Assembly: GCF_905171775.1 (NCBI RefSeq)
Contig: NC_053489.1
Coordinates: forward strand, 249,103,008 to 249,167,007
Length of the DNA: 64,000 nucleotides
Reading direction: 5' to 3'
DNA from: Rana temporaria
Lineage: Eukaryota > Chordata > Amphibia > Anura > Ranidae
Shown: positions 12,188-23,024 of the stretch, piece after piece
How positions within the stretch are numbered: position 1 is the stretch's first letter
How the letters are laid out: each line of letters begins with the position of its first letter
Position numbers and translations under genes: made by a program
Notes under the pieces: model-generated
Told to the model about the DNA's origin: nothing
Databases searched by the model: none
Seen by the model: only the letters and a program-made list of their open reading frames with translations

Positions 12188-12694
12188 CGAGAAGGAATGG
12201 TTGAAAGGCTTATAAATGGTACATAATAAAAGGAATGAAATCCATTTTTTTTTTTTTTTTTTTTTGAACGGCTCGATTCTGTGCAGATCAGACAAATATG
12301 TGCACACAGGTGAATGAAAAGCTAGTAGTGTTTTTTTTTTTTTTTTTAATTCTGTAAATTCCGTAGGGTATAAAGAAAAACAAGATTAAAGTCCTTTTCC
12401 AAGAAATTGAGCTTTGCCCACCTGCTATTTCCATTGTGACTGGAAAAAGTGACGTTGTAGATTGGCTGGTCAGCTGTCACTTCTATGGGAGAGCTGCTCT
12501 AATAGTCTACTGCCCTGGGAGCAGCCAGGGGCTATATCTGCCCTGTCACTCTGGCCTTAGTCATAAACAAATGGATATTGTCAAATCATTTTTCTTCACA
12601 CCTCATACTGATCCGTTCCTGGGAAATTAGAGCAGAAAAGGAGGGCAAACTTAAAGCCGCTCATACATTATACAACCAGATTGTACAGTCTCCT

Positions 12695-12993
12695 TCTAGA
12701 AAAGCAGGAACAAAAATTGTTTCTGGACAGCCGCACTCTGAACAAATTGTAGCCTTTCTTAAAAGGACAGTACTACAAATCACAGCAACATAAAAAAAAA
12801 CCCGACTGCTGACGCGTTTCGCACTGAAACTAGTGCTTAGTCATAGCTATGACTAAGCACTAGTTTCAGTGCGAAACGTGTCAGAGGTCAGGTTTTATTT
12901 TATGTTGCTGTGACTTGTAGTGCTGTCGTCCTTTTAATAAAGGCTACAATTTGTTCAGAGTGCGGCTGTCCAGAAACAATCTTTGTTCCTGCT
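12695..12993. repeat. Long inverted repeat (hairpin), arms about 145 bp
   Basis: The left arm runs to 12842 and the right arm starts at about 12845. Near-perfect complements include TGACGCGTTTCGCACTGAAA against CAGTGCGAAACGTGTCA, and GGACAGCCGCACTCTGAACA against its complement near 12952-12972. Almost no spacer separates the arms. Confidence 0.9.
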
Positions 12994-13199
12994 TTGCTAA
13001 GTGCATTGCCTGCACCTGAGTTGTCTGCAACGGAGGATATTCATCTGGGTTGCCACCTGGAGCGGCTACTTGCAGTGCAGGCAAAGCCCCACTGCAAGGC
13101 ATAATAGCTTGCTTTGTCTAGGGGAGAGGAGAAACACCTTTTACTTAGCTGATCTTCGGCTCCCCCTTCAAATGGTGCTCCCCCACCCTCCGGCAGTGG

Positions 13200-13506
13200 A
13201 CTGTCCCTCTGCGTAAAACTATTTTTTACCTTGTTTCTCCTCAATACGTTTCCAGGAGTTGAGGAAGGAAGGGAGATAAAAATTAGTTGTGAAATGTACA
13301 GCGCTAGGGATGACAATGTTAATAATTTTGTTTGGATACAGCATATTTTGTTTAGTAACCTTTTTTTGCGAGAAGAAAGATTTGTGTTAGGATACGGCCT
13401 GTATCAAGTATTTTATATGCTGCACAATGTAAAGAATATGTTTGTGATCTTGTATGGATCTTTTTTCTCAATAAAGACCTTTTCTGATTAAAAAAAAAAA
13501 AAAAAA
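13200..13506 (+). mobile_element. 3' end of a poly(A)-tailed retrosequence
   Basis: AATAAA at 13470-13475 is followed 15 nt later by an uninterrupted A tail (13491-13506), the signature of reverse-transcribed RNA. The upstream text is non-coding and AT-rich. It may be a LINE 3' end or processed transcript; the 5' border is not visible and may extend to the hairpin at 12695. Confidence 0.65.
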
Positions 13507-13698
13507 CTGACCACACTAGACATGAGGGCACAGCACGGTCAATTTTTTGGCTGTGCTGGGAACTACCAAATGCATAGATTTTGCAGACAATGATTATATG
13601 GCTACAAACACCTGTGATTGCATAATCCTAATTTTGTAGTGGGGGGATTTATAATTTTTTTCATTAACTTTGTAATTGTCTGTATTTTTATTTTTTAG

Positions 13699-13882
13699 AT
13701 CGCATTTTGAACTGAGACTCCTGTAATGCTAATCTTCTCAGCGCAATGTCTTGTCCATGGAGATCCTACAACGTTGTTTCTGGACCTTTGTGATGGACCC
13801 TAAATTATGCTCCATACTCTTCTGCCAGTTCCTCCGTGTACCAGCTTGTTCCAGGAGCAAAAGACAGAGATAGTTGATACAG
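13699..13882 (+). other. ADCY4: 5' untranslated part of the first coding exon of ADCY4
   Basis: A pyrimidine tract followed by AG at 13697-13698 is a good splice acceptor, so this exon is internal and transcription starts upstream. The 184 nt before the ATG contain stops in the coding frame, including TAG at 13871-13873 just before the initiator region. The leader also contains other short ATG frames, which could reduce translation. Confidence 0.6.
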
Positions 13883-14065
13883 ATGCCAGAGAACAGCAGG
13901 GCTCACCTGAGCCCTTACTCAACACGATTTTGCAAGGAAAAGGAAGGTCTCTTTTATGAGTCCTACTATCGCTTGCGTCAGCAATATCCAGTGATCCTTC
14001 TCCTGCTGCTTATAGTCCTGGCAATATGCTGCGCACTTATAGCCATCACCTTTGGCACCAGGCGG
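13883..14065 (+). CDS. ADCY4: Adenylate cyclase type 4, coding exon 1 (N-terminus and TM1)
   Basis: Adenylate cyclase converts ATP to cAMP and pyrophosphate at the plasma membrane. This exon gives residues 1-61: a short cytosolic N-terminus, then LFYESYYRLRQQYP, which closely resembles the ADCY4 N-terminal signature. A Leu/Ile-rich helix at about residues 37-57 is TM1. The ATG at 13883 is the first one after an in-frame TAG at 13871. The exon ends at CGG|GTATGT (14065/14066) in phase 0, exactly 61 codons. Class II cyclases (AC2, AC4, AC7) are activated by Gs-alpha, conditionally by G-beta-gamma, and are not Ca/calmodulin-activated; that is family knowledge, not seen here. A 37-kb intron follows. 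Confidence 0.9.
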
Positions 14066-14259
14066 GTATGTAGCCCTTTTATTTATTTTTTGTGTTTTAT
14101 AACCATAGTTTTGCACCATCTAGCAACAAATGTAGTGCTTTTGAACAGAGCCAGAATGTGTCCGATAAATGTTCAACCATGCTGTCCTCCAAGCATTTGT
14201 CTTTCAGATAATATATGTATATATATATATAGTACAACATTACCAAAACGAGCACCTTT

Positions 14260-14734
14260 TTAAAAGAGAAACTGCAGTCTGCTCGCATAATTTGTAATAA
14301 AAACATCTTTGCCATTCTAAAGCTTCCCTCCAACCACTTTTCATATTTTATATGTAATGGGATTGTGTACTTGCCAAATATGCTGCAGAAATCTCCCTCC
14401 ATGAAGTCTGGCTGCAACCATTTTAACTGTGGGCAGTAGAAGCTGCTGCCTGTTCACTTCCTGGATTTACACAGAGGCACACCTCCAGCTCTGCAGCTCT
14501 CATTGGTCTTCTTATGACTCATCCCCCTCCCTTCCTGGAAAACTCTCCCGTAAGTGAGAGAGAGAGAGCTGTTCATGATGTCTAGGCTTTTTACCAGACA
14601 AGAAATGGGAAATAGGCCGTATAAGGTATTTACTGGCAGACAAAAAAAATGTTTTACTATCCAACGTTAAAACAACAAGGGTAGAATATTTAATAGATAG
14701 AAAGTTGGAAAAAATGACTGAAGGTCCACTTTAA
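14260..14734. mobile_element. TTAA-flanked MITE in intron 1
   Basis: TTAA at 14260-14263 and 14731-14734 with weakly matching inverted ends (TTAAAAGAGAAACTGCAG and GGTCCACTTTAA). The interior shares the CTTCCTGGATTT motif and composition with the element at 4254. It starts about 200 bp downstream of coding exon 1. Confidence 0.55.
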
Positions 14735-15084
14735 GAAAGGAAGTCCTGACTGCTAAAAAACATGATCTGTTACATACATTAGTTAATCTCTTTTTCCTCC
14801 CCAAAGAGCCTAGATTAATTATTATGCAAACACTGTATGCGGGGGTCGAAAAGTTTACCATGTTTTGAGTGGTGGGATCACTGGTCTTTATGAGCCTGAC
14901 TACCCACCTGCTCCCCCTGTTGAGCTGGTCACAGCTTTATTGGTAGATTTTCTTTTTTACCTTGTCAGTTTTTCATGATTCTGGCTTTTAGCCCTCTGAG
15001 AGCAATGGTTATTGGACACCTGTCTGGAATGTGTGGTGAAGACGGGTGTTTAGACCAGTGTTTCTCAACTCCAGTCCCCAAGGC

Positions 15085-16919
15085 CAGGCCCGTCTTAATA
15101 GCATCATGGGCCCCTGGGCAAAGTAATGCTCTGGGGCCCCTACAATGGAGGCAGCGCAGGTAAACAGACATCAAGTAAAGTAAGTAGGAGGCAGAAAAGT
15201 AGAGCTTCCCCTTTTGGGTGGAACTCCTGCATTAACTACATGAGCAATCCTTCTGTACAGCAAAGAAACAGTGGGAAAATACTACATACATAAAGTAACA
15301 AAGCTGTCCTGTGCATATATCTTTTTAGTTTGATGCCTCCCCAGCACTCTGACCCCTCTACACCCCAGATATCCCCCCAACACTCTGACCCCTCTACACC
15401 CCAGATATCCCCCAGCACTCTGACCCCTCTACACCCCAGATATCCCCCCAACACTCTGACCCCTCTACACCCCAGATATCCCCCAGCACTCTGACCCCTC
15501 TACACCCCAGATATCCGCCCAGCACTCTGACCCCTCTACACCCCAGATATCCCCCCAACACTCTGACCCCTCTACACCCCAGATATCCCCCAACACTCTG
15601 ACCCCTCTACACCCCAGATATCCCCCCAGCACTCTGACCCCTCTACACCCCAGATATCCCCCCAGCACTCTGACCCCTCTACACCCCAGATATCCCCCCA
15701 GCACTCTGACCCCTCTACACCCCAGATATCCCCCCAGCACTCTGACCCTTCTACACCTCAGATATCCCCCCCAGCACTCAGACCCCTCTACACCCCAGAT
15801 ATCCGCCCAGCACTCTGACCCCTCTACACCCCAGATATCCCCCAACACTCTGACCCCTCTACACCCCAGATATCCCCCCAACACTCTGACCCCTCTACAC
15901 CCCAGATATGCCCCCAGCACTCTGACCCCTCTACACCCCAGATATCCCCCAGCACTCTGACCCCTCTACACCCCAGATATCCCCCAGCACTCTGACCCCT
16001 CTACACCCCAGATATCCCCCAACACTCTGACCCCTCTACACCCCAGATATCCCCCAACACTCTGACCCCTCTACACCCCAGATATCCCCCCAGCACTCTG
16101 ACCCTTCTACACCCCAGATATCCCCCAGCACTCTGACCCCTCTACACCCCAGATATCCCCCAGCACTCTGACCCCTCTACACCCTAGATATCCCCCCCCC
16201 CCAGCACTGTTACCATATACTATAAGATACCCCTGGTATTGTGACCCCACTACATCCCTGATACCCCCTACTCTGGATCCTCTATACATCCCTTAAAGCT
16301 CTAGCACTATAGCCACCCAAGATACCCCAAGCATTGCTACTCCCTACAAACCCCAGATCCCCCCTCAGCATTGTTTTCCTCCATACACCCTTGATATCTC
16401 CAAGCACCATTATTCCATCCACGTAGTACCCCCTTTTCCAGTGGAGATACAGTGCATGTGAACTTTTGGCTATGGAGGGAGCATCCCTCTGGGCATTCCA
16501 AGCCCTTCGTTGCAAACAGTGCTGGACAGTTGGGCTCACCATGACACTATCCACAATGCTACTCCCACAGGTGGGCTCTCAGTGTTGCTGACTCAGCCGC
16601 TGCCACTCCAGATCCTACCCCGGAGCCTTCAAGTCCCGATCATTCAAGATGCATAGGTCGGGGTCAGAGCATCATTGGCGCTCCAACCCTGCCCCTCCCT
16701 GCTATCTGTGAAATAATAGGTATTGTTCTGCACAGCACAGTGCACCGCTGCCAGCCTGCCTCCCCTGTGTATCCATCACTCTCAGTGCCATCATGGGGCC
16801 CCCAGTTTCCGGGCAGCGTGGGCTCAAGGACCAGCTGCTTTGGAGAAAGTGCAGGGGCCCCCATGCAGCTGGGGCCCCTGGGCAGTGCGCATGTGTGCCC
16901 TCTCATTAAGACAGCCCTG
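15085..16919. mobile_element. Nested hAT element, TSD CCCAAGGC
   Basis: Ends CAGGCCCGTCTTAAT and ATTAAGACAGCCCTG. CCCAAGGC is duplicated at 15077-15084 and 16920-16927. The interior is almost wholly taken up by the 35-bp minisatellite and a GC-rich right part. No transposase recognised. Confidence 0.9.
15341..16209. repeat. 35/36-bp minisatellite, about 25 copies
   Basis: Unit AGCACTCTGACCCCTCTACA followed by CCCCAGATATCCCCC(C). Length varies by one C. On the minus strand the repeat stays open and reads a Gly-Cys-Arg-Gly-Val-Arg-Val-Leu-Gly repeat that should not be taken as a protein. Confidence 0.97.
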
Positions 16920-17489
16920 CCCAAGGCGCCCCAACGAGTCATGTTTTCAGGCTCTCCATTATTTTGCACCAGTGATTTGATCAGTTTCACTGCCTTTACC
17001 ACAGCCTTTTTTTATTTGAGGGAAATCCTGAAAACATGACCTGTTGGGGCGCCTTGAGGTCTGGAGTTGAGAAACACTGGTTTAGACAATGTCATAATGG
17101 TATGATAATGGATGCTCATAGACTATGTAAATTATACAGAGTTAAGTTGGTACAGTAAAGACGCTGATGTTTAAATCCAATGAAGTACTGACCTTCTCCT
17201 TCCAAAGACATGTTATGTGTATATGTTGGGAGTGGGAGAGGGCGCTCAGAGGACCTATTAAAAGGTATCCATTGATTAAAATGTATGACTTTCTGCAGTT
17301 GCAGCTGCTGCATTTGTTATGTTGGCTTTAGTGCTGTGCTTTGTTATGGGTATGTTTTTTTTACTTTTTAGGCCAGACAGGGTCCTGATTTATCTGTTTG
17401 TGCCATTGGTCACTGTTGCATAGATGTTGCCTACCTGGTCATAAAAAACAATATAAGTATTTCAAAAGTATACCTATTGGGTTTTCCAT

Positions 17490-17841
17490 TTAAGCGGATG
17501 TCCACACAAAAAATGGAACCTCTGCTTTTCGGAATGTATTTGCACCCACTTATGGGCATACACCCCCGCAGAATTTACGCCCCCCCCCCCCCCCGCTGTC
17601 TTCTGGGAAACACACAGGTCCCAGAAGAGAGCGGGGACCAGTGAGGACGCGCAGCGCGACTCGCGCATGCACAGTAGGGAAACGGAAAATTAAGCCGCAA
17701 TGCTTCACTTCCTGATTCCCTCACCGAGGATGGCGACAGGGGCACCCTGGACAAGTAAGTGTCCATTTATTAAAAGTCAGCAGCTGCAGTATTTGTAGCT
17801 GCTGGCTTTTAATATTTTTTTTAGGCGGACCTCCGCTTTAA
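17490..17841. mobile_element. TTAA-flanked MITE
   Basis: TTAA at 17490-17493 and 17838-17841, ends TTAAGCGGATGTCC and GGACCTCCGCTTTAA. Contains a C14 run near 17581 and a palindrome TTAAAAGTCAGCAGCTGCAG. Confidence 0.75.
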
Positions 17842-17860
17842 TGCCGATCAAGATGCGCTA

Positions 17861-18027
17861 CTGTGCAAAAGTTTTCGGCGGGTGTGAAAAAATGCTGTAA
17901 ATTTTAAAAATGTTTTGAGAAATGTTGAGATTTGGAAAGTAAATGAACAAAAGAGAAATCCAAGTCAAATCAATATTTGGTGTGACCATCCATTACCTTC
18001 AAAACAGCATCAATTCTTCTAAGTACA
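17861..18027 (-). mobile_element. Terminal fragment of a Tc1/mariner element
   Basis: Contains the CAAATCAATATTTGGTGTGA / CCTTCAAAACAGCATCAATT text typical of one vertebrate Tc1 family near its end. It is cut off at about 18027, where a short piece resembling the 19168 hAT end (AGGGCTTGACAAATTTGC) begins. Confidence 0.6.
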
Positions 18028-18686
18028 CCTGTCAGGGCTTGACAAATTTGCTTTGAAGTTGGGAGACAGGTGTTTTTTTTAACCAACAAATCTTGTGGGT
18101 GGAATATGTAACATGTGCACGTGGCACTTTTGTTGCCAGTGGTTTAGACATTAATGGCTGTGTGTTGAGTTATTTTGAGGGGACAGCAAATTTACACTGT
18201 TATACAAGCTGTACACTCACTAAGTTGTAGAAAAGTGTAATTTCTTCAGTGTTGTCACATGAAAAGAAATAATAAAATATTTACAAAAATGTGAGGGGTG
18301 TACTCAGATATAATCTGTGTGATTATACATATATATATTCATAGGCAGAATGACTATTGTAGCTTTTCTGTCACCTGCCTCTTGGGTTATGTATCATCAA
18401 GTTTCTGAAGTTGTCAGTATGTTCTTTTTTTCTTTTGGCAGCCATTGTGCATAATGTAGTGCAGTAGAACCTGATTGAACTCGCACTGAATCTGGTTTCT
18501 GCTCTGCAGGGGATGTTTGTTATTGGCCTATTATTGTGATCAGCAGGCTTACTAACCATATGGCCAGGGAAGCTGGAGAGGATGGGCAAGGGTGGGCAGC
18601 TTATCCACTGAAATGAATGTGTTTAGTGAAAATAGACTATACTTTTTTCTTTGAAAAAGCACAAGATTTATTTCTTTGGTCTGGGG

Positions 18687-19005
18687 CAGGGGTCTCCATA
18701 CTTTGCAAGCAAAGGGCCAGTTTACTGTCTTTCAGACTTCAGGGGGGCCAGATTCTGACCAATGGGGGTAGAAAATGCCCCAGGGCCGAGCATCAGTGAG
18801 AATAAACATGGCCCCGGTGTTGTTGGGCAGTAGGAGGAGGAATAGTGCTCCATCATTGCTATTGGTGCAAGAAATAATGCCCCATTGTTGGTGTCACTGG
18901 GAGGAATAGTGCCTCATATTGTTGGGAGCAATACTACCCCAAGGGCCGGATAAAGGCTAGCAAAGAGCCACATCTGGCCCTCGGGCCGCAGTTTGGAGGC
19001 CCCTG
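18687..19005. mobile_element. hAT MITE, 8-bp TSD with one mismatch
   Basis: Ends CAGGGGTCTCCATACTTTGC and GCAGTTTGGAGGCCCCTG. Flanks are GTCTGGGG (18679-18686) and GTCTAGGG (19006-19013). The interior carries degenerate short repeats around GCCCCATTGTTGGTG. Confidence 0.85.
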
Positions 19006-19167
19006 GTCTAGGGCAAATAATGTGTATTAGGCTATACTTTGGTCTCACATGCAGCAGCCTTCTCCGTGATCCCTTTATTTTTATTAAGTGAAACTCTTAC
19101 TTTTGGTACAAATGGGGCACATTTTAGCAGGTTAGCCTAGTGTTTGGAAGTGACTTAAAGTTTAAGT

Positions 19168-19971
19168 CAGGGTTGACAAATTTGCTTGGAATCTAGGAGC
19201 CAGCTAAAAAAGTTAGGAGCCAGAAAACGCGCCCCGTCCCGACGAGCATGCGCGCAGAATCTAACACATACGTGAGCAGCGCCCGCATATGTAAACGGTG
19301 TTCAAACCACACATGTGAGGTATCACCGCGATTGGTAGAGCGAGAGCAATAATTCTAGCTCTAGACCTCCTCTGTAACTCAAAACATGCAACCTGTAGAT
19401 TTTTTTAAACGTCGCCTATGAAGATTTGTCGGCATTCCACGAGCGGACGCAATTTTGAAGCGTGACATGTTGGCTATCAATTTACTCGGCGTAACATTAT
19501 CTTTCATAATATTAAAAAAAATGGGGATAACTTTACTGTTGTCTTATTTTTTAATTAAAAAAAGTGTAATTTTTTCCCAAAAAAGTGCGCTTGTAAGACC
19601 GCTGCGCAAATACGGCATGACAGAAAGTATTGCAATGATCACCATTTTATTCTCCAGGGTGTTGGGATAAAAAATATATATAATGTTTGGGGGTTCTAAT
19701 TAGAGGGAAGAAGATGGCAGTGAAAATAGTGAAACATTACATTAGAATTGCTGTTTAACTTGTAATACCAACGGCCACCATCAGATGGCGCCAGCTAACA
19801 CATCTGGTGGTAACAACTTGTAATACCAACGGCTCACCACCAGAGGGCACCAGCTCACAAAAAAAAAATATATATATATTTTATTTTTTTTGCCCCCCTT
19901 CCAAGCCAAGTCGCCAGGACCCTATTTCTAGTCGCCATGGCGACCTGGCGCCCGGGATTTGTCGAGCCCTG
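19168..19971. mobile_element. hAT non-autonomous element, TSD GTTTAAGT
   Basis: Left end CAGGGTTGACAAATTTGC, right end GGGATTTGTCGAGCCCTG. GTTTAAGT is duplicated at 19160-19167 and 19972-19979. A second copy lies inverted at 32030-32851 and shares the GAGGAGCCAGC, GCTCTACCAATCG and AACATTATATATA blocks. Confidence 0.9.
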
Positions 19972-20214
19972 GTTTAAGTTATCCCAACTTTTCTTATTTC
20001 TGATATGTGTACAGTGCCTTCACAAAGTATTCATACCCCATGAAATTTTCCACATTTTTGTCATGTTACAATAAAAAATTTAAATTTTATTTTATTGGGA
20101 TTTTATGTGATAGACCAACACAAAGTGACAAATAATTGTGAAGTGGAAGGAAAATGATAAATGATTTTCAAAATGTTTTACAAATATGTGAAAAGTGTGT
20201 TGTGCATTTGTATT

Positions 20215-21655
20215 CAGTCCCCCTGAGTCAATACTTTTTGTAGAACCACCTTTCACTGCAAGTCTTTTTGGGGATGTCTCTACCAGCTTTGCACATCTAG
20301 AGTGAACTTTTTGCTCATTCTTCTTTGCAAAATAGCTCTCTCTCTCTCTCAGATTGGATGGAGAGTGTCTGTGATCAGCAATTTTCAAGTCTTGCCACAG
20401 ATTCTCAATTGGATTTAGGTCTGGACTTTGACTGGGCCATTCTAATACATGAATATGCTTTGATCTAAAACATTCCATTGTAGCTCTGGCTGTATGTTTA
20501 GGGTTGTTGTCCTGCTGGAAGATGAACCTCCACCCCAGTCTCAAGTCTTTTGCAGACTCTAACAGGTTTTCTTCTAAGACTGCCCTGTATTTGGCTCCAT
20601 TCATCTTTCCACCAACTCTGACCAGCTTCCTGTCCCTGCTGAAGATAATCATCCCCACAACATGATGCACCACCATGTTTCATGGTGGGGATGGTGTGTT
20701 CAGGGTGATGTGCAGTGTTCTTTTTCCACCACACATAGCATTTTGCTTTTTGACCAATAAGTTCAATTTTGGTCTCATCTGACCAGAGCACCTTCTTCCA
20801 CATGTTGGCTGTGTCCCCCACATGTTGGCCGTGTCCCCCACATGGCGACTTGCAAACTGCAAACAGGACTTTTTATGGCTTTGTTTCAACAATGGCTTTC
20901 TTCTTGCCACTCTTCCATAAAGGCCAGATTTGTGGAGTGTACAACTAATCTTTCCCACCTGAGCTGTGGATCTCTGCAGCTCCTCTAGAGTTACCATCTT
21001 GGCTCATTCTATGATTAATACTCTCCTTGCCTGGCCTGTCAGTTTAGGTGGACGGGCAATTCTTGGTAGGTTTGCAGTTGTGCCATATACTTTCCATTTT
21101 CGGATGAAGGATTGAATATTTTTTTCTAACCTAACTCTGCTTTAAAGTGGTTGTATAGTACATTTTTGGACTTTTACCTACAGGTAAGCCTATAATAAGG
21201 CTTACCTGTAGGAAAAAAAATATCTCCTAAACCTTTACGGATTAGGAGATCTTCCCCTTGCAATGAGCCGCTGACTGCAGCGGTGCATGCGCACAGGGGA
21301 TTCTCGGCTTAAGGCCCGGCAGACTCCAGACCTTTCCGAAAAGAAGTCTCCCACATGCATGTGCAGGAGTGACGACATTGCGGCTCCAGCCACTCACAGT
21401 GCTGGAGCCGCGATACCCGGACAACACGCCGAGGCAACATGTCAGCTACCTCGGCGTGGACCAGGTAAGTTACCGACGCCTCGTTCTAAGGTAAGTATTT
21501 CATAATGAGCTAGTATGCGGTGCATACTAGCTCGTTATGCGTTTTGCTTTACAGATGACCCCCCAAAAAATTGGATATGCGACCTATACAACCGCTTTAA
21601 ACTTCCCCACAACTTTATCTCTGACCTGTCTGGTCTGTTCCTTGGCCTTTTGTGA
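20215..21655 (-). pseudogene. Tc1 transposase pseudogene (DD34E)
   Basis: Fragments in several frames spell a Tc1 transposase: N-terminal KEQTRQVRDKVVGKFKA near 21600-21655, RSTAQVGKISCTLHKSGLYG near 20900-20970, then LWSDETKIEL (first Asp), FQQDNNPKHTA (second Asp) and DLNPIENLW (Glu). There are 34 residues between the second Asp and the Glu. Defects include the 459-bp MITE, frameshifts between the three minus-strand pieces, and a short local duplication of CCACATGTTGG (20810-20840). It cannot make an active enzyme. Confidence 0.9.
21142..21600. mobile_element. TTAA MITE nested in the Tc1 transposase
   Basis: Starts TTAAAGTGGTTGTATAG and ends CTATACAACCGCTTTAA, so both ends carry TTAA. Removing the insert and one TTAA rejoins the transposase text GCTTTAAACTTCC, which fits the Tc1 coding sequence. 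It contains the CCTACAGGTAAGCC hairpin and the GAGCTAGTATGC motif shared with 63250-63623. Confidence 0.92.
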
Positions 21656-22012
21656 TGCTGTTTGTTCACTAAGGTTCTCTAACAAACCTCTGAGGGCTTC
21701 ACAGAACAGATGTACTTGTACTGAGATTAAATTGCACACAGATGGACTCCATTTACTAATTTGGTGACTTCTGAAGGCAATTGGTTCCACTAGATTCTAG
21801 TTAGGGATATCGGAGTAAAGGGGGCTGAATACAAATGCACACCACACTTTTCAGATATTTATTTGTAAAAAAAATTGAAAACAATTTATCATTTTCCTTC
21901 CTTCCACTTCACAATTATGTGCCACTTTGTGTTGGTCTATTGCATAAAATACATCTACGTTTTTGGTTGTAACATGACAAAATGTGGGGTATGAATACAC
22001 ATACAGTCACTG

Positions 22013-22767
22013 TATGTTGTACCATGTACGTGTATCAAAGTATCCTGCTCTCTTTTTGTATTTCTTCTTCTTGTGTGAAATACCTGTAGATCCTGACATC
22101 GATTAACTGAAGTACAACTAGCCTGTCAGGTTTTTTTTTTTGTATGATTATAGCAGACGGCATTAATCATTTTCTGACAGCAGGGAAACCTCCCTCTGTC
22201 AGGATACAATGGTGCAGTGGGAGGGATTCCACCATCAACACTGAATGCGTTGATGGGGGGGAATCAAGCAATTGGGTTGTAGGTAAGCAATTTGCTTAAT
22301 GTATGGCCTGCCTTACTGTTCCAGCTATACAATTGTTATCAAATAATATTATCTATGCAGCTTTGTTCTGAGACAAGGGAACACTTATAAAAAAAATTAC
22401 TGGTCAACAAAATGTGGTTTTGTATCATTAATTTACATACCACCATCAAATTCTGCAGTGGTTTTCAGATTCCTTAGAACAATTCTCCATAGTTTCTGGT
22501 CCAGTAGAGCTAATTTCAGCCATATGAACAACTTAAGTGATGCCCTGGTCATTGCATAATAATGTGGGTTCCAATGCCAACATTTTCAGAGGAATGTCAC
22601 TGTGACTGCAGATCAGAGTTGGCCTTTAGCATGTGCAATCTGTGCAGTCACAAAGAGTACTATGTCTTCATTCAAGCATAAAACACTTTTTACAAAGACT
22701 TTCCTACCCTCTACTGTTTATGAAAAGCATCACCTGCCTAAAGTTGCCATAGAGATATATATATATA
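22013..22767. other. Non-coding stretch between two Tc1 elements
   Basis: No gene recognised. Holds a poly(T) run at 22131 and old repeat-like text around 22160-22260. Confidence 0.4.
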
Positions 22768-23024
22768 CAGTGGGTAAAATAAGTATTGAACACGTCACCA
22801 TTTTTCCAGGTAAAGATATTTCTAAAGGTGCTATTGATTTGAAATTTTCACCACATGTCAGTAACAACCCATGCAATCCATGCATATAAAGAAACCAAAA
22901 CAAATACGTTTAGAAATTGGGTTTTGTGTAATAAAATGGAATGCCACCGGAAAAAAGTATTGAACACATGAAGAAAGGGAGGTGCAAAAATTCATGGAAA
23001 GCCAAGACACCAGCTGCAATCTCA

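Larger units (their letters stand above)
15056..17079. mobile_element. hAT MITE, TSD GTTTAGAC, split by a second hAT
   Basis: Ends CAGTGTTTCTCAACTCCAGT and GGAGTTGAGAAACACTG, with GTTTAGAC duplicated at 15048-15055 and 17080-17087. Without the nested element it is about 181 bp, matching the 185-bp copy at 33159. Confidence 0.92.
20012..22012 (-). mobile_element. Tc1/mariner element interrupted by a TTAA MITE
   Basis: Bounded by TA dinucleotides, with CAGTGCCTTCACAAAGTATT at the left and a decayed inverse at the right (ATGAATAC...GTCACTG). The transposase is on the minus strand and broken. The TTAA MITE at 21142-21600 lies inside the coding part. Confidence 0.88.

Noticed and set aside
15465..15920. 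151-residue minus-strand open frame of a Gly/Cys/Arg repeat
   Set aside because: It is the translation of the 35-bp minisatellite; the frame is open because the unit lacks stops, and it drifts with one-base length variants.
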